From Paraburkholderia saeva (lineage in GTDB: Bacteria > Pseudomonadota > Gammaproteobacteria > Burkholderiales > Burkholderiaceae): a stretch of DNA of 64,000 nucleotides. The DNA lies in the NCBI RefSeq assembly GCF_907164555.1, contig NZ_CAJQZC010000013.1, forward strand, positions 1 to 64,000. Reading direction: 5' to 3'. The position numbers and the translations under genes were made by a program. Below, piece after piece: positions 8,931 through 18,084 of this stretch (within the stretch, counting starts at the first letter, position 1; each line of letters starts with the position of its first letter). The notes under the pieces are model-generated. The model did not search any database and was not told the origin of the DNA. It worked only from the letters and a program-made list of their open reading frames with translations.

Positions 8931-9740
8931 ATGGAAAATTTTCTCGACCGTATCTTGCACCTGCAGCCTTCGCTGATCGTCACGCTCACGCATGACGCGC
9001 TGCACCTTGTGATCGCCGCACTGATCATCGCGGCCGGCTGGTGGATTTCCAACCGCATCGGCGCGCTCTTCGCGAAGGCGCTGGCGCGCACCCATGCGGA
9101 CCCGACGCTTGCGCCAATGCTGGCCTCGATGGGCGCCTGGGCCGTGCGGGTCGTGGCGTTTGTCGCGGCGCTGAGCGAAGTCGGCATTGCGACGGCGAGC
9201 GTACTCGCGGTGCTCGGCGCGGCGGGTCTCGCGATTGGCCTTGCGTTGCAAGGCACGCTGCAGAACATCGCCGCCGGCATGATGCTGCTGATGCTGCGGC
9301 CGTTCCGTACCGGCGACATCATCGAAGGCAGCGGCGCGACGGCAGGCATCGTGCGCGAGGTGGGACTCTTCACGACGCACATCGAACGCAGCGACGGCAA
9401 TGCTGTCTTCGTGCCGAACAGCCAGATCTGGAGCAATCCCGTCATCAACTACAGCAGCGGCGGAACGCAGCGCATCGAAGTGGAAATCGGCCTTGCGCAG
9501 CGCAACGATGTCGATTCCGCCATTGGCGAGCTTCAGAAGATGGTCGCAAGCGAACCCCGTGTGTTGAGCAACGCGACGCTTGCGCCGGCCGTGACGGTTG
9601 CGAGTTATACCCCCGCCGGTGGTGCGCGCCTGCGCATCGCCGCGTGGGTGCGCAGGCCGGACGCGCCGCTCGCCGGCGAAGATCTGCGCAAACACGCACG
9701 CATCACGCTCGAACAGGCGGGTTGCCCAGTCGCTGCGTAG
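8931..9740 (+). CDS. Small-conductance mechanosensitive channel, MscS family
   Basis: A 269-residue inner-membrane protein. Three hydrophobic helices occupy roughly residues 20-40, 60-82 and 85-115; the third is the Gly/Ala-rich pore helix with LGAAGLAIGLALQGTLQNI. The beta domain follows with PFRTGDIIEG and VPNSQIWSNPVINYS, both typical of MscS. Length is close to E. coli MscS. I chose the ATG at 8931 because a GGAAACG ribosome-site-like stretch precedes it and the protein starts just before the first helix; longer upstream frames have poor codon use. Family role: release of solutes during hypo-osmotic shock. Confidence 0.9.
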   Translation: MENFLDRILHLQPSLIVTLTHDALHLVIAALIIAAGWWISNRIGALFAKALARTHADPTLAPMLASMGAWAVRVVAFVAALSEVGIATASVLAVLGAAGLAIGLALQGTLQNIAAGMMLLMLRPFRTGDIIEGSGATAGIVREVGLFTTHIERSDGNAVFVPNSQIWSNPVINYSSGGTQRIEVEIGLAQRNDVDSAIGELQKMVASEPRVLSNATLAPAVTVASYTPAGGARLRIAAWVRRPDAPLAGEDLRKHARITLEQAGCPVAA

Positions 9741-9867
9741 CGATCTGTTGTGTTTGGTTCACTTCTGCCGAGCCTCAGCGGAGAGTCGCACGAGCGCACA
9801 CCGGTCATTCACAACGGCCGTCCGCTGCCGACATCGCGCTTGTGGGACATGGCGTTCGGCAACGGCG

Positions 9868-10485
9868 TTATCCGGCTCTGGAACAGCGAAGATTCCACTG
9901 CCGCAGCGCGCGGTTCTCGCGATCGAAGCCCAGAATGCTGATCGACGCCGTATCGAGCACCAGATGCGCGCCGAGCGCAGCCGAATCGCCCATCCAGCAG
10001 CCGCCCAGCACGCGCAGAAAATGCGCATGCGAGAAGAGCGCGATGCGCCCCTGCATCGTCAGGAGACGCCCGATCAATCCGCGGGCGCGTGCTTCGATCT
10101 GCGCGAGGCTTTCGCCTTCGGGAATGGACGAATCCCAGACTGACCAGCCGGGCACGCTCGCACGGATCTCCGGCGTCGTACGGCCTTCGTAGATGCCGTA
10201 GTCCCATTCGTGCAGATCCGGCTCGGCTTCAGCGTGCTCGCCGAGGCCCGCCGCGTGACACGTTTCCATTGCGCGTGACATGGGGCTCGTCAACACGTGG
10301 TCGAACGGCTGTGTCGCGAGAAACGGAGCAATCAGGCGCGCCTGCTGGCGTCCGCGTTCAGTCAGCGGAATGTCGGTGCGGCCGGTGTGCTGGCCGGACA
10401 GACTCCACGCGGTTTCGCCGTGCCGGATGAGCCAGATTTCGAGGTGTCCTTCGTCTCGCGGGGGCGTGGCGGTTGCAGTGTTCAT
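9868..10485 (-). CDS. Histidine phosphatase family protein (phosphoglycerate-mutase-like)
   Basis: A 205-residue cytoplasmic phosphatase of the branch-1 histidine phosphatase superfamily. The catalytic motif IRHGETAWS lies about 20 residues from the start; the second block TSPMSRAMET, the conserved DLHEWDYGIYEGRT segment and the late FSHAHFLRVL histidine motif are all present. Substrates in this family range from sugar phosphates to phosphoglycerate or alpha-ribazole phosphate; no cobalamin genes are nearby, so a CobC role is unsupported. The ATG at 10485 (MNTATATPP) is preferred over the longer frame from 10536. It converges on the MscS gene. Confidence 0.85.
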   Translation of the reverse strand: MNTATATPPRDEGHLEIWLIRHGETAWSLSGQHTGRTDIPLTERGRQQARLIAPFLATQPFDHVLTSPMSRAMETCHAAGLGEHAEAEPDLHEWDYGIYEGRTTPEIRASVPGWSVWDSSIPEGESLAQIEARARGLIGRLLTMQGRIALFSHAHFLRVLGGCWMGDSAALGAHLVLDTASISILGFDRENRALRQWNLRCSRAG

Positions 10486-10738
10486 GAGCGGGCTCTTTGG
10501 ACGGAATGAAGTCGTCGGCGCGACAACACGACGCAACGCGATGCATCGAATGACGCCGCAGGTTGACCGATTCTAAAGCGACTGGGCGAAGCGCGCCGCC
10601 GACGGGGCATATGTCGTGCGCCTTACACCGCAACCCGGCCCGCCTGCCCTGTAGCGTGCGCCATGCATTGATCGCATGCTATGTTTCCGGTGATCCAGCG
10701 CCGCCCGGCCGCCCGCCCTGAAGGACACACACCCGCAG

Positions 10739-12754
10739 ATGGAGCACGCCTACTTCCAGTTGCTGCATTTTCTGACTGCGAATCCATCATGGGCGCTGGC
10801 GGTCGTGGTACTTGCCGCATTCTTCGAAGCAATCGCCGTCATCGGCACGTTCGTGCCGGGCAGCACCGCGATGTTCATCGCCGGTGCGCTGGTCGGCACG
10901 GGCACGCTCAACCTCGGCTGGGTGATGGTCTGCGCGATTCTCGGCGCCATCGCCGGCGACGCCGCCAGCTACTGGTTCGGCGCCCGTCACAAGACGACGA
11001 TCATGCGTCTGTGGCCGTTCAGCTCGCACCCCGGCATCCTGATCGCCGGCAAGAAATATTTCCAGAAGCACGGCGCGAAGAGTGTCATCTTCGCGCGCTT
11101 CATTGCGCCAATACGGGCCATCGTGCCGGTTGTCGCCGGCATGATGGGCATGTCGCAGCTACGCTTTTTCGCGTTCAACATCCTGTCGGCACTGCTCTGG
11201 GCGCCCGCGCATATTCTGCCTGGCGTCGTGTTCGGCGCTTCGATGGAACTCGCGGGCGCGGTTTCGTTCCGGCTCGTGATCGTCGTGGCGATCTTCGTGG
11301 CGATCGGCTGGATGACGTTCAAGCTGATCGGCGTGATCGTCTCGCACGCCAGGAACTGGACCGATGCGTCGCGCCAGCGCCTGCTCTACTGGGCGAAGCA
11401 CAACCCGCGCGCCACCGGACGCATTGTGCTGCGCGCGCTGAATCCGGACAATCCGGCCACCGGCCTGATCATCGGCATTTCCATTCTGCTGCTGGTCGCG
11501 GGCGCGGTGTTCGTCTTCACGCTCAACGATGTCGCGCGCGGGAATCCGCTGGTCCAGATGGATATGTCCGTGTACCGCTTCCTGCGTTCCTTCCATGCTT
11601 CGCTGTACGACCGCGCGATCTTCCTGCTCTCCACGCTTGGCAGCGCCCTCACGCTGTCGATGCTCGCGCTTGCCGTCGTTATCTGGATGACGTTCGAGCG
11701 GCGCTGGCGTACGGTCCTGTACTGGCTGATCGCCGTCGCGTTCTCGCAGATACTGATTCTCGCGATCCAGATTGCGGCACTCGGTCTGACGACGGCGTCC
11801 GTCACGTCCAGCGTGCGCGCGTTTCCGAGCAACCACGTGGCGGGCGCCGTGGTTATCTACGGCTTTCTCGCGTTTCTGCTCGCGCGCCGCGTCGGCCTGC
11901 TCTCGCGGATTCTCGTCACGACGGCCACTGCGGCCATCGTTGCCGCCGTCGCGCTGTCGGGCCTGTATTCGGGACTCTTCTCGTTTTCGGCCGCGCTCGG
12001 CGGCGCCGCGCTCGCCGCGATCTGGGTGTTTCTCGTGGCGCTGACCGCCGTCTGGCGACATCCTTCCAACCCGACACCCCGGCCGTTCATGCCGCTCGTG
12101 TTTCTTGTGCTGATCGCCCTTGCCGTCGCGGCGCAGGTGGACGCGACCCGGCGCAACGAATGGATGGCTGCCGCGAAGCCGGTGCCGGCCATCGTCGTGA
12201 CGCCCGGTCAGTGGACCGACCGCGTCTGGCGCACGTTCTCCTGCTACCGCGCCGACATGGAAGGCGACCGCCGCGAGCCGATCACGGTGCAATGGACGGC
12301 CACCGCCGATCAGGTCCGCACGCAGTTGCTGAGCCGTGGCTGGGAGATCGGCACGCCACTTTCCGCGCGCAGCGTGCTATCGCTGGTTTCGCCCGATGTG
12401 ACCGCAGCCGACCTGCCCGCGCTACCCAGGCTGAATAACGGCGAGCCGTCGACGCTCGTCTTCATCCGCCCGGATGCGACGGGCGACCAGCGCGACGTCC
12501 TGCGTTTCTGGCCGACGGCCTACGCAGTCGAACATCAGCGCGGCGGTGCGCCGACGCCGATCTGGCTCGGCTCGGTGATTCACGAACGCTTACGACGCCC
12601 GACCTGGCCGTTCAACGTGCTTCGCCCGGACCTGCGCGTCCAGCCGATGATTCTCGACGAGAGCAGGACCTCGTCATGGCACGACCTGCAGATTGCGAAA
12701 AGCACCGGATGTCAGGGCGTGCAGGTCACGCTGATCGCTTCAAGGGCGGGATGA
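10739..12754 (+). CDS. DedA-PAP2-LssY fusion membrane protein
   Basis: A 671-residue polytopic membrane protein built of three modules. Residues about 1-200 are a DedA/VTT domain (FVPGSTAMFIAGAL, then ARFIAPIRAIVPVVAGMMGM). Residues about 240-450 are a PAP2-type lipid phosphatase domain with the histidine motif FPSNHVAGA. Residues about 470-671 resemble the LssY C-terminal domain. The usual PAP2 motif KxxxxxxRP and the last histidine of SRxxxxxHxxxD are not found; the corresponding stretch reads SGLYSGLFSFSAALGG. It is probably involved in lipid carrier or phospholipid handling, but catalytic activity is doubtful. A DedA-rhodanese gene follows 95 bp downstream. Confidence 0.85.
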   Translation: MEHAYFQLLHFLTANPSWALAVVVLAAFFEAIAVIGTFVPGSTAMFIAGALVGTGTLNLGWVMVCAILGAIAGDAASYWFGARHKTTIMRLWPFSSHPGILIAGKKYFQKHGAKSVIFARFIAPIRAIVPVVAGMMGMSQLRFFAFNILSALLWAPAHILPGVVFGASMELAGAVSFRLVIVVAIFVAIGWMTFKLIGVIVSHARNWTDASRQRLLYWAKHNPRATGRIVLRALNPDNPATGLIIGISILLLVAGAVFVFTLNDVARGNPLVQMDMSVYRFLRSFHASLYDRAIFLLSTLGSALTLSMLALAVVIWMTFERRWRTVLYWLIAVAFSQILILAIQIAALGLTTASVTSSVRAFPSNHVAGAVVIYGFLAFLLARRVGLLSRILVTTATAAIVAAVALSGLYSGLFSFSAALGGAALAAIWVFLVALTAVWRHPSNPTPRPFMPLVFLVLIALAVAAQVDATRRNEWMAAAKPVPAIVVTPGQWTDRVWRTFSCYRADMEGDRREPITVQWTATADQVRTQLLSRGWEIGTPLSARSVLSLVSPDVTAADLPALPRLNNGEPSTLVFIRPDATGDQRDVLRFWPTAYAVEHQRGGAPTPIWLGSVIHERLRRPTWPFNVLRPDLRVQPMILDESRTSSWHDLQIAKSTGCQGVQVTLIASRAG

Positions 12755-12849
12755 CCGCATGGCCGGCCGCAAGCGCGCCGGCCGATCACACGGCACAATA
12801 AGCAGATGTAACGAACGGGCCGGTGCGCGTTCATCACAGGAGCGAGCAG

Positions 12850-13824
12850 GTGATCGAGTTTCCCGCAGCGGCAATTGCGACATGGGGCGCGGTGGTGGTG
12901 TTCGGCAACGTGCTGCTGACACGCCTCGGTGCCCCGCTGCCCGCGATTCCGGTGCTCGTCTTTGCCGGCTCCGCGATTGGCAACGGGACGCTCTCATTCA
13001 CACACATCCTGTTCGCCGCCGTGGCCGCCGCGATGCTCGGCGACTGCGTCTGGTTCGCCGCAGGCCGGCGCTTCGGACACCGCCTCATCGACAGTCTGGC
13101 GCGTTTCTCACTCACAGTCGCAACCAGCGTGCGACACACGCGCACGCTCTTCGGGCGCTTCGGCTTGCCGATCGTCGCGGTCTGCAAATTCGTGCCGGGT
13201 CTCGCGCTCGTCACGCCGCCGCTGATGGGCACCACGTCCGTCGGGATTTCCGCCTATTTTGCGTGGGACGCCGCGGGCACACTCGCGTGGGCCGCGTTCT
13301 GGCTGCTGGGCGGGGCGGTGTTCGAACAGGAGCTGTCGAGGTTCATGGCCGTCGTCCGGTCGCACGGCGCGACGATCTTCGATGTGATCGCCGCCGCTGC
13401 TGTCCTTTACATCGCGTATCGCTACTGGCAGCGTCTGAATTTTCGCCGGCGCATCGCGCATATGCAGGTTTCGCCCGAACAGCTCGACGCGATGATGCGC
13501 TCCTCTTCGCCGCCCGTCATTGTCGACGCGCGGCCGGAGTCGGTCCGCGACGAAGACCCGTGGCTCATTCCCGGCGCCATGCTGCTCGATCTGCAATCCG
13601 CCGAGCCGCTGCGCTCGAAGGTGCTCAAGCGCGACATCGTGGTGTACTGCTTCTGCGAAAACAGTTCGTCGTCGCGGAAAATGTGCGAGCACCTGCACAA
13701 GGAAGGCTTTTCGCACACGCGCACGCTGACGGGTGGCCTCGACGCGTGGCGGCAATCCGGCTATGCCGTCAGGCCAATGCCGCCTCGTATTGAGACGTTT
13801 CCTGCAGCGCTTGTTGGGACGTAG
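12850..13824 (+). CDS. DedA-rhodanese fusion membrane protein (first copy)
   Basis: A 324-residue protein. Residues about 1-205 form a DedA/VTT membrane domain with FAAGRRFGHRLID and VCKFVPGLALVTPPLMG. The rest is a cytoplasmic rhodanese domain with the active-loop cysteine in VVYCFCENSSSSRK and the closing LTGGLDAWRQSGY. I chose the GTG at 12850 because AGGAG lies seven bases upstream and the protein then aligns with its paralogue at 36590-37579; an in-frame GTG at 12823 is possible. Its last 56 bp overlap the convergent molybdoenzyme gene. Function is unknown; sulfane-sulfur or lipid-related roles are speculative. Confidence 0.87.
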   Translation: MIEFPAAAIATWGAVVVFGNVLLTRLGAPLPAIPVLVFAGSAIGNGTLSFTHILFAAVAAAMLGDCVWFAAGRRFGHRLIDSLARFSLTVATSVRHTRTLFGRFGLPIVAVCKFVPGLALVTPPLMGTTSVGISAYFAWDAAGTLAWAAFWLLGGAVFEQELSRFMAVVRSHGATIFDVIAAAAVLYIAYRYWQRLNFRRRIAHMQVSPEQLDAMMRSSSPPVIVDARPESVRDEDPWLIPGAMLLDLQSAEPLRSKVLKRDIVVYCFCENSSSSRKMCEHLHKEGFSHTRTLTGGLDAWRQSGYAVRPMPPRIETFPAALVGT

Positions 13825-16123
13825 CGTCCCCACAGGCCGTCAGCAGGACCGGAATCGACTTCGACGTCGGCGTACCCGCGCCATCGGCCACCGATGACAG
13901 CGGCACGAGCGGATTCGTCTCCGGGTAGTACGCGCCCAGACACCCACGCGGAATATCGTATTCGACCAGCAGGAAACTGTCCGCGCGACGCTCGATGCCG
14001 TCGTCCCATACGCTCGTGATGTCGACCCGCTCGCCGGCCTTGAAACCGAGCATCGCGATGTCGTCGCGGTTCGCGAACAGCACACGGCGCTGGCCGTAGA
14101 CGCCGCGATAGCGGTCGTCGAGGCCGTAGATCGTCGTGTTGTATTGATCGTGCGAGCGCGTGGTCATCAGCGTCATCAGGCGTTCGCCGTAGAGCGCCCG
14201 CGCGCGGTGAATCGGCGTATCGAATGAAATCGCGTGCACGATGAACTGCGCCTTGCGGCTCGGCGTGTTCCAGATACGGTCGCGCGATGCGACGCCCAGA
14301 TGAAAACCGCCCGGCTGCTTCAGGCGCTCGTTGTAATCCGTAAAGCCTTCGATCACCTTCGCGATGCCGTCGCGGATCAACGCGTAATCGTCCGCGTGTG
14401 CGAGCCAGTCGACCTTCGCGCTGCCGAGCGTCGCGTGCGCCATGCGCGCGACGATCGCGATTTCCGACAGCAGATTCTCCGAAGCCGGCTTGTTCATGCC
14501 GTAGGAGATGTGGACCATGCTCATCGAATCCTCGACGCTCACGCCCTGCGCCACGCCCTTCTGCAGATCGATTTCGGTGCGGCCAAGCGTCGGCAGGATC
14601 AGCGCGTCGTGGCCGTGCACGAGATGACTGCGGTTCAGCTTCGTCGTGATGTGCACCGTCAGCGCGCACGCGCGCATGGCCTCCCAGGTGCGCGGCGTAT
14701 CGGGCGTCGCAATCGAGAAGTTGCCGCCAAGGCCGATGAACACCTTCACCTTGCCGTCGAGCATCGCCTGAATCGTGTTCACGACATCGAGGCCGTGTTC
14801 GCGCGGCGGTTCGAAGTCGTACACTTCGCCGAGGCGGCCGAGGAATTCCTGCGTCGGCTGCTCCTCGATGCCGACGGTGCGGTCGCCCTGCACATTCGAG
14901 TGTCCGCGCACCGGGCAGAGACCCGCGCCGCGCCGTCCGATATTGCCGCGCATCATCATGAGGTTCGACAGGATCTGCACCGTCGGCACGGAGTTCTTGT
15001 GCTGCGTGAGGCCCATGCCCCACGTCGAGATCACTGCGCGGCCCTTCACGTAGATATCGGCGAGCTTCAGCACCTCTTCGAACGGCACACCCGATTCGGC
15101 GACAATCGCATCCCAGCTTTCCGCGCGCAGATCGTCGGCGAACGAATCGAAGCCCACCGTGTGCTCCGCGATGAAACCGACATCCAGTACGCGTTCCAGG
15201 TTCGACGCGATGGCTTCGTCATCGAGTTCGATCACGCGCTTCGCCACGCCCTTGATCAGCGCGAAATCACCGCCGACCTTCGGGCGGATAAACACCGAGC
15301 TGATTTTCGTGCTGCCCATCGTGATCATTTCGACCGGATGCTGCGGGCTCGCGAAACGCTCGAGGCCGCGCTCCTTCAGCGGATTGATCGACACGATGGT
15401 CGCGCCGCGCTTCGCGCATTCGCGCAGTTCGCCCAGCATGCGCGGATGGTTCGTCGCCGGATTCTGGCCGAAGAGCAGCAATGTGTCGGCGTGTTCGAAG
15501 TCGTCCAGCGTGACTGTGCCCTTGCCGACGCCGACGGTATGCGGCAGGCCGCGGCTCGTCGCTTCGTGGCACATGTTCGAGCAGTCGGGGAAGTTGTTCG
15601 TGCCGTACATGCGCACGAAGAGCTGGTACAGAAACGCCGCTTCATTGCTCGCGCGGCCCGACGTGTAGAACGCGGCGCGGTCCGGATCGTCGAGCTGCTT
15701 CAGATGGCGCGCGATCAGTTCGAACGCGTCGTCCCACGAGATCGGCACGTAGCGGTCGCGGGTGGCATCGTAGACAAGCGGATCGGTCAGGCGGCCATGC
15801 TGCTCGAGCTCGAAATCGGACTGCGTCATCAGATCGGCGACTGTGAACTGCTCGAAAAGCGCAGGCGTGGCGCGCTTGCTGGTGGCTTCGGCGGCCACGG
15901 CTTTCACGCCGTTTTCACAGAATTCAAACGTCGACGCGTGTTCGCGGTCCGGCCACGCACAGCCCGGGCAATCGAAGCCATTCGGCTGGTTCTGCGCGAG
16001 CAGCGTGCGGTAGTTGCCGCCCGCGACCTTCTCCTTGAGCAGGTTCAGCGCCACATATTTGAGCGCGCCCCAGCCCGCTGCGGGGTGCGTGTAGGGCTCG
16101 ATACGAGCTTCGGGTTTCTTCAT
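13769..16123 (-). CDS. FdhF/YdeP-family molybdopterin oxidoreductase
   Basis: A 784-residue cytoplasmic molybdoenzyme related to formate dehydrogenase H and E. coli YdeP. The N-terminal FDCPGCAWPD and EFCENG supply the cysteines of the single Fe-S cluster region. NMCHEATSRGL (about residue 190 from this start) is the molybdenum ligand region, and the C-terminal molybdopterin-dinucleotide-binding domain includes TTRSHDQYNTTIYG. YdeP has been linked to acid resistance in E. coli; the substrate is not known. I chose the ATG at 16123 (MKKPEARIEPYTHPAAGWG) because family members start this way; in-frame ATGs at 16147 and 16207 exist. No fdhD-like accessory gene is in the window. Confidence 0.85.
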   Translation of the reverse strand: MKKPEARIEPYTHPAAGWGALKYVALNLLKEKVAGGNYRTLLAQNQPNGFDCPGCAWPDREHASTFEFCENGVKAVAAEATSKRATPALFEQFTVADLMTQSDFELEQHGRLTDPLVYDATRDRYVPISWDDAFELIARHLKQLDDPDRAAFYTSGRASNEAAFLYQLFVRMYGTNNFPDCSNMCHEATSRGLPHTVGVGKGTVTLDDFEHADTLLLFGQNPATNHPRMLGELRECAKRGATIVSINPLKERGLERFASPQHPVEMITMGSTKISSVFIRPKVGGDFALIKGVAKRVIELDDEAIASNLERVLDVGFIAEHTVGFDSFADDLRAESWDAIVAESGVPFEEVLKLADIYVKGRAVISTWGMGLTQHKNSVPTVQILSNLMMMRGNIGRRGAGLCPVRGHSNVQGDRTVGIEEQPTQEFLGRLGEVYDFEPPREHGLDVVNTIQAMLDGKVKVFIGLGGNFSIATPDTPRTWEAMRACALTVHITTKLNRSHLVHGHDALILPTLGRTEIDLQKGVAQGVSVEDSMSMVHISYGMNKPASENLLSEIAIVARMAHATLGSAKVDWLAHADDYALIRDGIAKVIEGFTDYNERLKQPGGFHLGVASRDRIWNTPSRKAQFIVHAISFDTPIHRARALYGERLMTLMTTRSHDQYNTTIYGLDDRYRGVYGQRRVLFANRDDIAMLGFKAGERVDITSVWDDGIERRADSFLLVEYDIPRGCLGAYYPETNPLVPLSSVADGAGTPTSKSIPVLLTACGDATSQQALQETSQYEAALA

Positions 16124-16256
16124 GACCGTGTCGTCGGGTAGACGCATAAGCAGGCGGATGTGCCGATGGAGTGAAGCGTACTGTGTTCCAAAACGAACGC
16201 GGCGCACAGAAAATGTGAAATCCAGGGAGTACAGTTAGAAGAGTCGGGCTACACTG

Positions 16257-17699
16257 ATGGCATTCCCTGTCCGGACCTTCTTCGCCGTGAAGCTCTACGA
16301 GAAACTCGCCGACGAAATCGAGACCGCCATTCGCAATGGCGTTTTCGCTGCGGGCGAGCGCATTCCGTCGGTGCGGCAGGCAAGCGAACGCCAGGGCGTG
16401 AGCATCAAGACGGTGCTGCACGCGTATGCGCTGCTCGAAGGGCGCGGCGTGGTCGAAACGCGGCCGCAGTCCGGCTATTTCGTGCGCGAGCTGGTCCGCA
16501 CGCATGCTGCGCGAGCCAGCTCGCCACAGGCGCCCGCTGTCGCTTCCGAGGTCGACGTGAGCCGGCTCGTGCTGTCGACGCTTCGCAGCATCCGTGCGAA
16601 CGACGCGATGCCGCTCGGCTCGCCGTATCCCGACCCATCGCTCTTCCCGTGGCGCAGGATCAACCAGTACGCGAACGCGATTGCGCGACGGCACGCGAGC
16701 TGGAACCTGATGGACGACCTGCCGCCCGGCAATCCCGAACTGATCCGCCAGATCGCACGGCGTTACGCCGAAAACGGCGTGCCGGTCGACCCGCAGGAAA
16801 TCGTCATCACCATGGGCGCAACCGAGGCGATCAACCTCAGTCTGCAGGCGGTCGCGAAACCGGGCGACACCGTCGCCGTCGAATCGCCGACGTATTACGC
16901 GATGCTGCACGCGATCGAACGGCTCGGCATGCGCGCGATCGAAGTGCCGACGCATCCCGTCGAAGGCATCGATCTCGAAGCGCTGGCGCAGATCATCGCG
17001 CGCGAGAAGATCGCGGCGTGCATGGTCATGCCGAACTTCCAGAATCCATTGGGCTTCCAGATGCCCGACGCCCGCAAGCGGCAACTGGTCGAACTGCTGG
17101 CCGCGCACGACATTCCGGCCATCGAAAACGATGTGTATCAGGAGCTGTACTACGGCGAGGCGCGGCCTTCGACGCTGAAGAACTTCGATACGCGAGGGCT
17201 CGTTCTGCATTGCGCGTCGTTCTCGAAGAGTCTGACGGCTTCGTACCGGATCGGCTGGGCGATGCCCGGGCGCTATCGTGCACAGGTCGAGAAACTCAAG
17301 TTCCTGAATACGCTGACGACGCCTTCCGTGCCGCAGGTCGCCGTCGCCGACTATCTGCGTCAGGATGGCTACGACAGGCATCTGCGGCACGTGCGCCGGG
17401 TTTACCGGCAGCAGGCGCGCCTGATGACCGCCGCCGTGCAGCGGTTTTTTCCCGAAGGCACGCGCACGTCGGCGCCGCAGGGCGGTTACGTGTTGTGGGT
17501 GGAACTGCCGGAGCGCGTCGATTCAATGCGGCTCTATCAGGCGGCACTCGCACGCGGTATTACGATCGGGCCCGGTTACATGTTTTCGACGCGCAACGAG
17601 TTTCACCATTTCATCCGGCTGAACTACAGCTACGCATGGACGCCCGCAACGGAAACTGCGCTGAGGACGCTAGGGGAACTCGTTGCGCAGATGGCTTGA
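16257..17699 (+). CDS. MocR-type regulator (GntR HTH fused to aminotransferase domain)
   Basis: A 480-residue PLP-dependent transcription regulator. Residues about 10-80 form a GntR winged helix (LADEIETAIRNGVFAAGERIPSVR is its first half). Residues about 115-480 are a fold-type I aminotransferase domain with the PLP-binding lysine Lys324 in FSKSLTASYRIGW. Such proteins usually control a neighbouring gene using PLP or an amino compound as effector; the divergent molybdoenzyme gene is a candidate target. A -10-like TACACT lies immediately before the ATG, so the message may be leaderless or may start at the GTG at 16287 (VKLYEKLADEIE). Confidence 0.87.
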   Translation: MAFPVRTFFAVKLYEKLADEIETAIRNGVFAAGERIPSVRQASERQGVSIKTVLHAYALLEGRGVVETRPQSGYFVRELVRTHAARASSPQAPAVASEVDVSRLVLSTLRSIRANDAMPLGSPYPDPSLFPWRRINQYANAIARRHASWNLMDDLPPGNPELIRQIARRYAENGVPVDPQEIVITMGATEAINLSLQAVAKPGDTVAVESPTYYAMLHAIERLGMRAIEVPTHPVEGIDLEALAQIIAREKIAACMVMPNFQNPLGFQMPDARKRQLVELLAAHDIPAIENDVYQELYYGEARPSTLKNFDTRGLVLHCASFSKSLTASYRIGWAMPGRYRAQVEKLKFLNTLTTPSVPQVAVADYLRQDGYDRHLRHVRRVYRQQARLMTAAVQRFFPEGTRTSAPQGGYVLWVELPERVDSMRLYQAALARGITIGPGYMFSTRNEFHHFIRLNYSYAWTPATETALRTLGELVAQMA

Positions 17700-17731
17700 G
17701 AACACACTACAAGCACTGAACGGAGACGCAC

Positions 17732-18016
17732 ATGAACGATGAGATCGATCCCGCGCTGATCGCCGTGCTCGCGCAGCTCTGGCGCGCCACGCAGGAAACA
17801 CCGGAGCGCGCGTGGTCGCTGGCGAAGCTCTCCAAACAGGCGGGCCTGCCGATGAGTGGCTTGCGCCGTCAGTTGACGGCGCTCGTCGATGGCGGCTTTG
17901 TCGATACGACGTTCGACGAGGCAGGCACCGGCACCGCACGTTTGACCGATGCCGGACGTGCGTTGTGTGCGGCGCTCTTCGATGAGGGGCGAGCATCAGG
18001 GCAGCAATACCATTGA
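17732..18016 (+). CDS. Small winged-helix DNA-binding protein
   Basis: A 94-residue protein with a MarR/ArsR-like fold: an N-terminal helix pair ([14 protein letters not shown]), the helix-turn-helix [21 protein letters not shown] at about residues 28-48, and a wing ([22 protein letters not shown]). The whole protein is one such domain with almost no extension. It begins 32 bp after the MocR gene with GGAG in front (acggagacgcacATG), so the two probably share a transcript. Its target is unknown. Confidence 0.8.
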   Translation: MNDEIDPALIAVLAQLWRATQETPERAWSLAKLSKQAGLPMSGLRRQLTALVDGGFVDTTFDEAGTGTARLTDAGRALCAALFDEGRASGQQYH

Positions 18017-18084
18017 AGTGACTGAAGGCATCCCACGATCCCGCAACGGGCCGCCCTCATACGCCCTTCAACCGCTCCAGACTG

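Noticed and set aside
9868-10485. CobC (alpha-ribazole phosphatase) for cobalamin synthesis
   Set aside because: Only general histidine-phosphatase motifs are visible and no cobalamin genes are nearby.
14234-16141. 635-codon plus-strand ORF opposite the molybdoenzyme gene
   Set aside because: It is a shadow of the real minus-strand gene, rich in Arg and His as expected for an antisense frame in GC-rich DNA.
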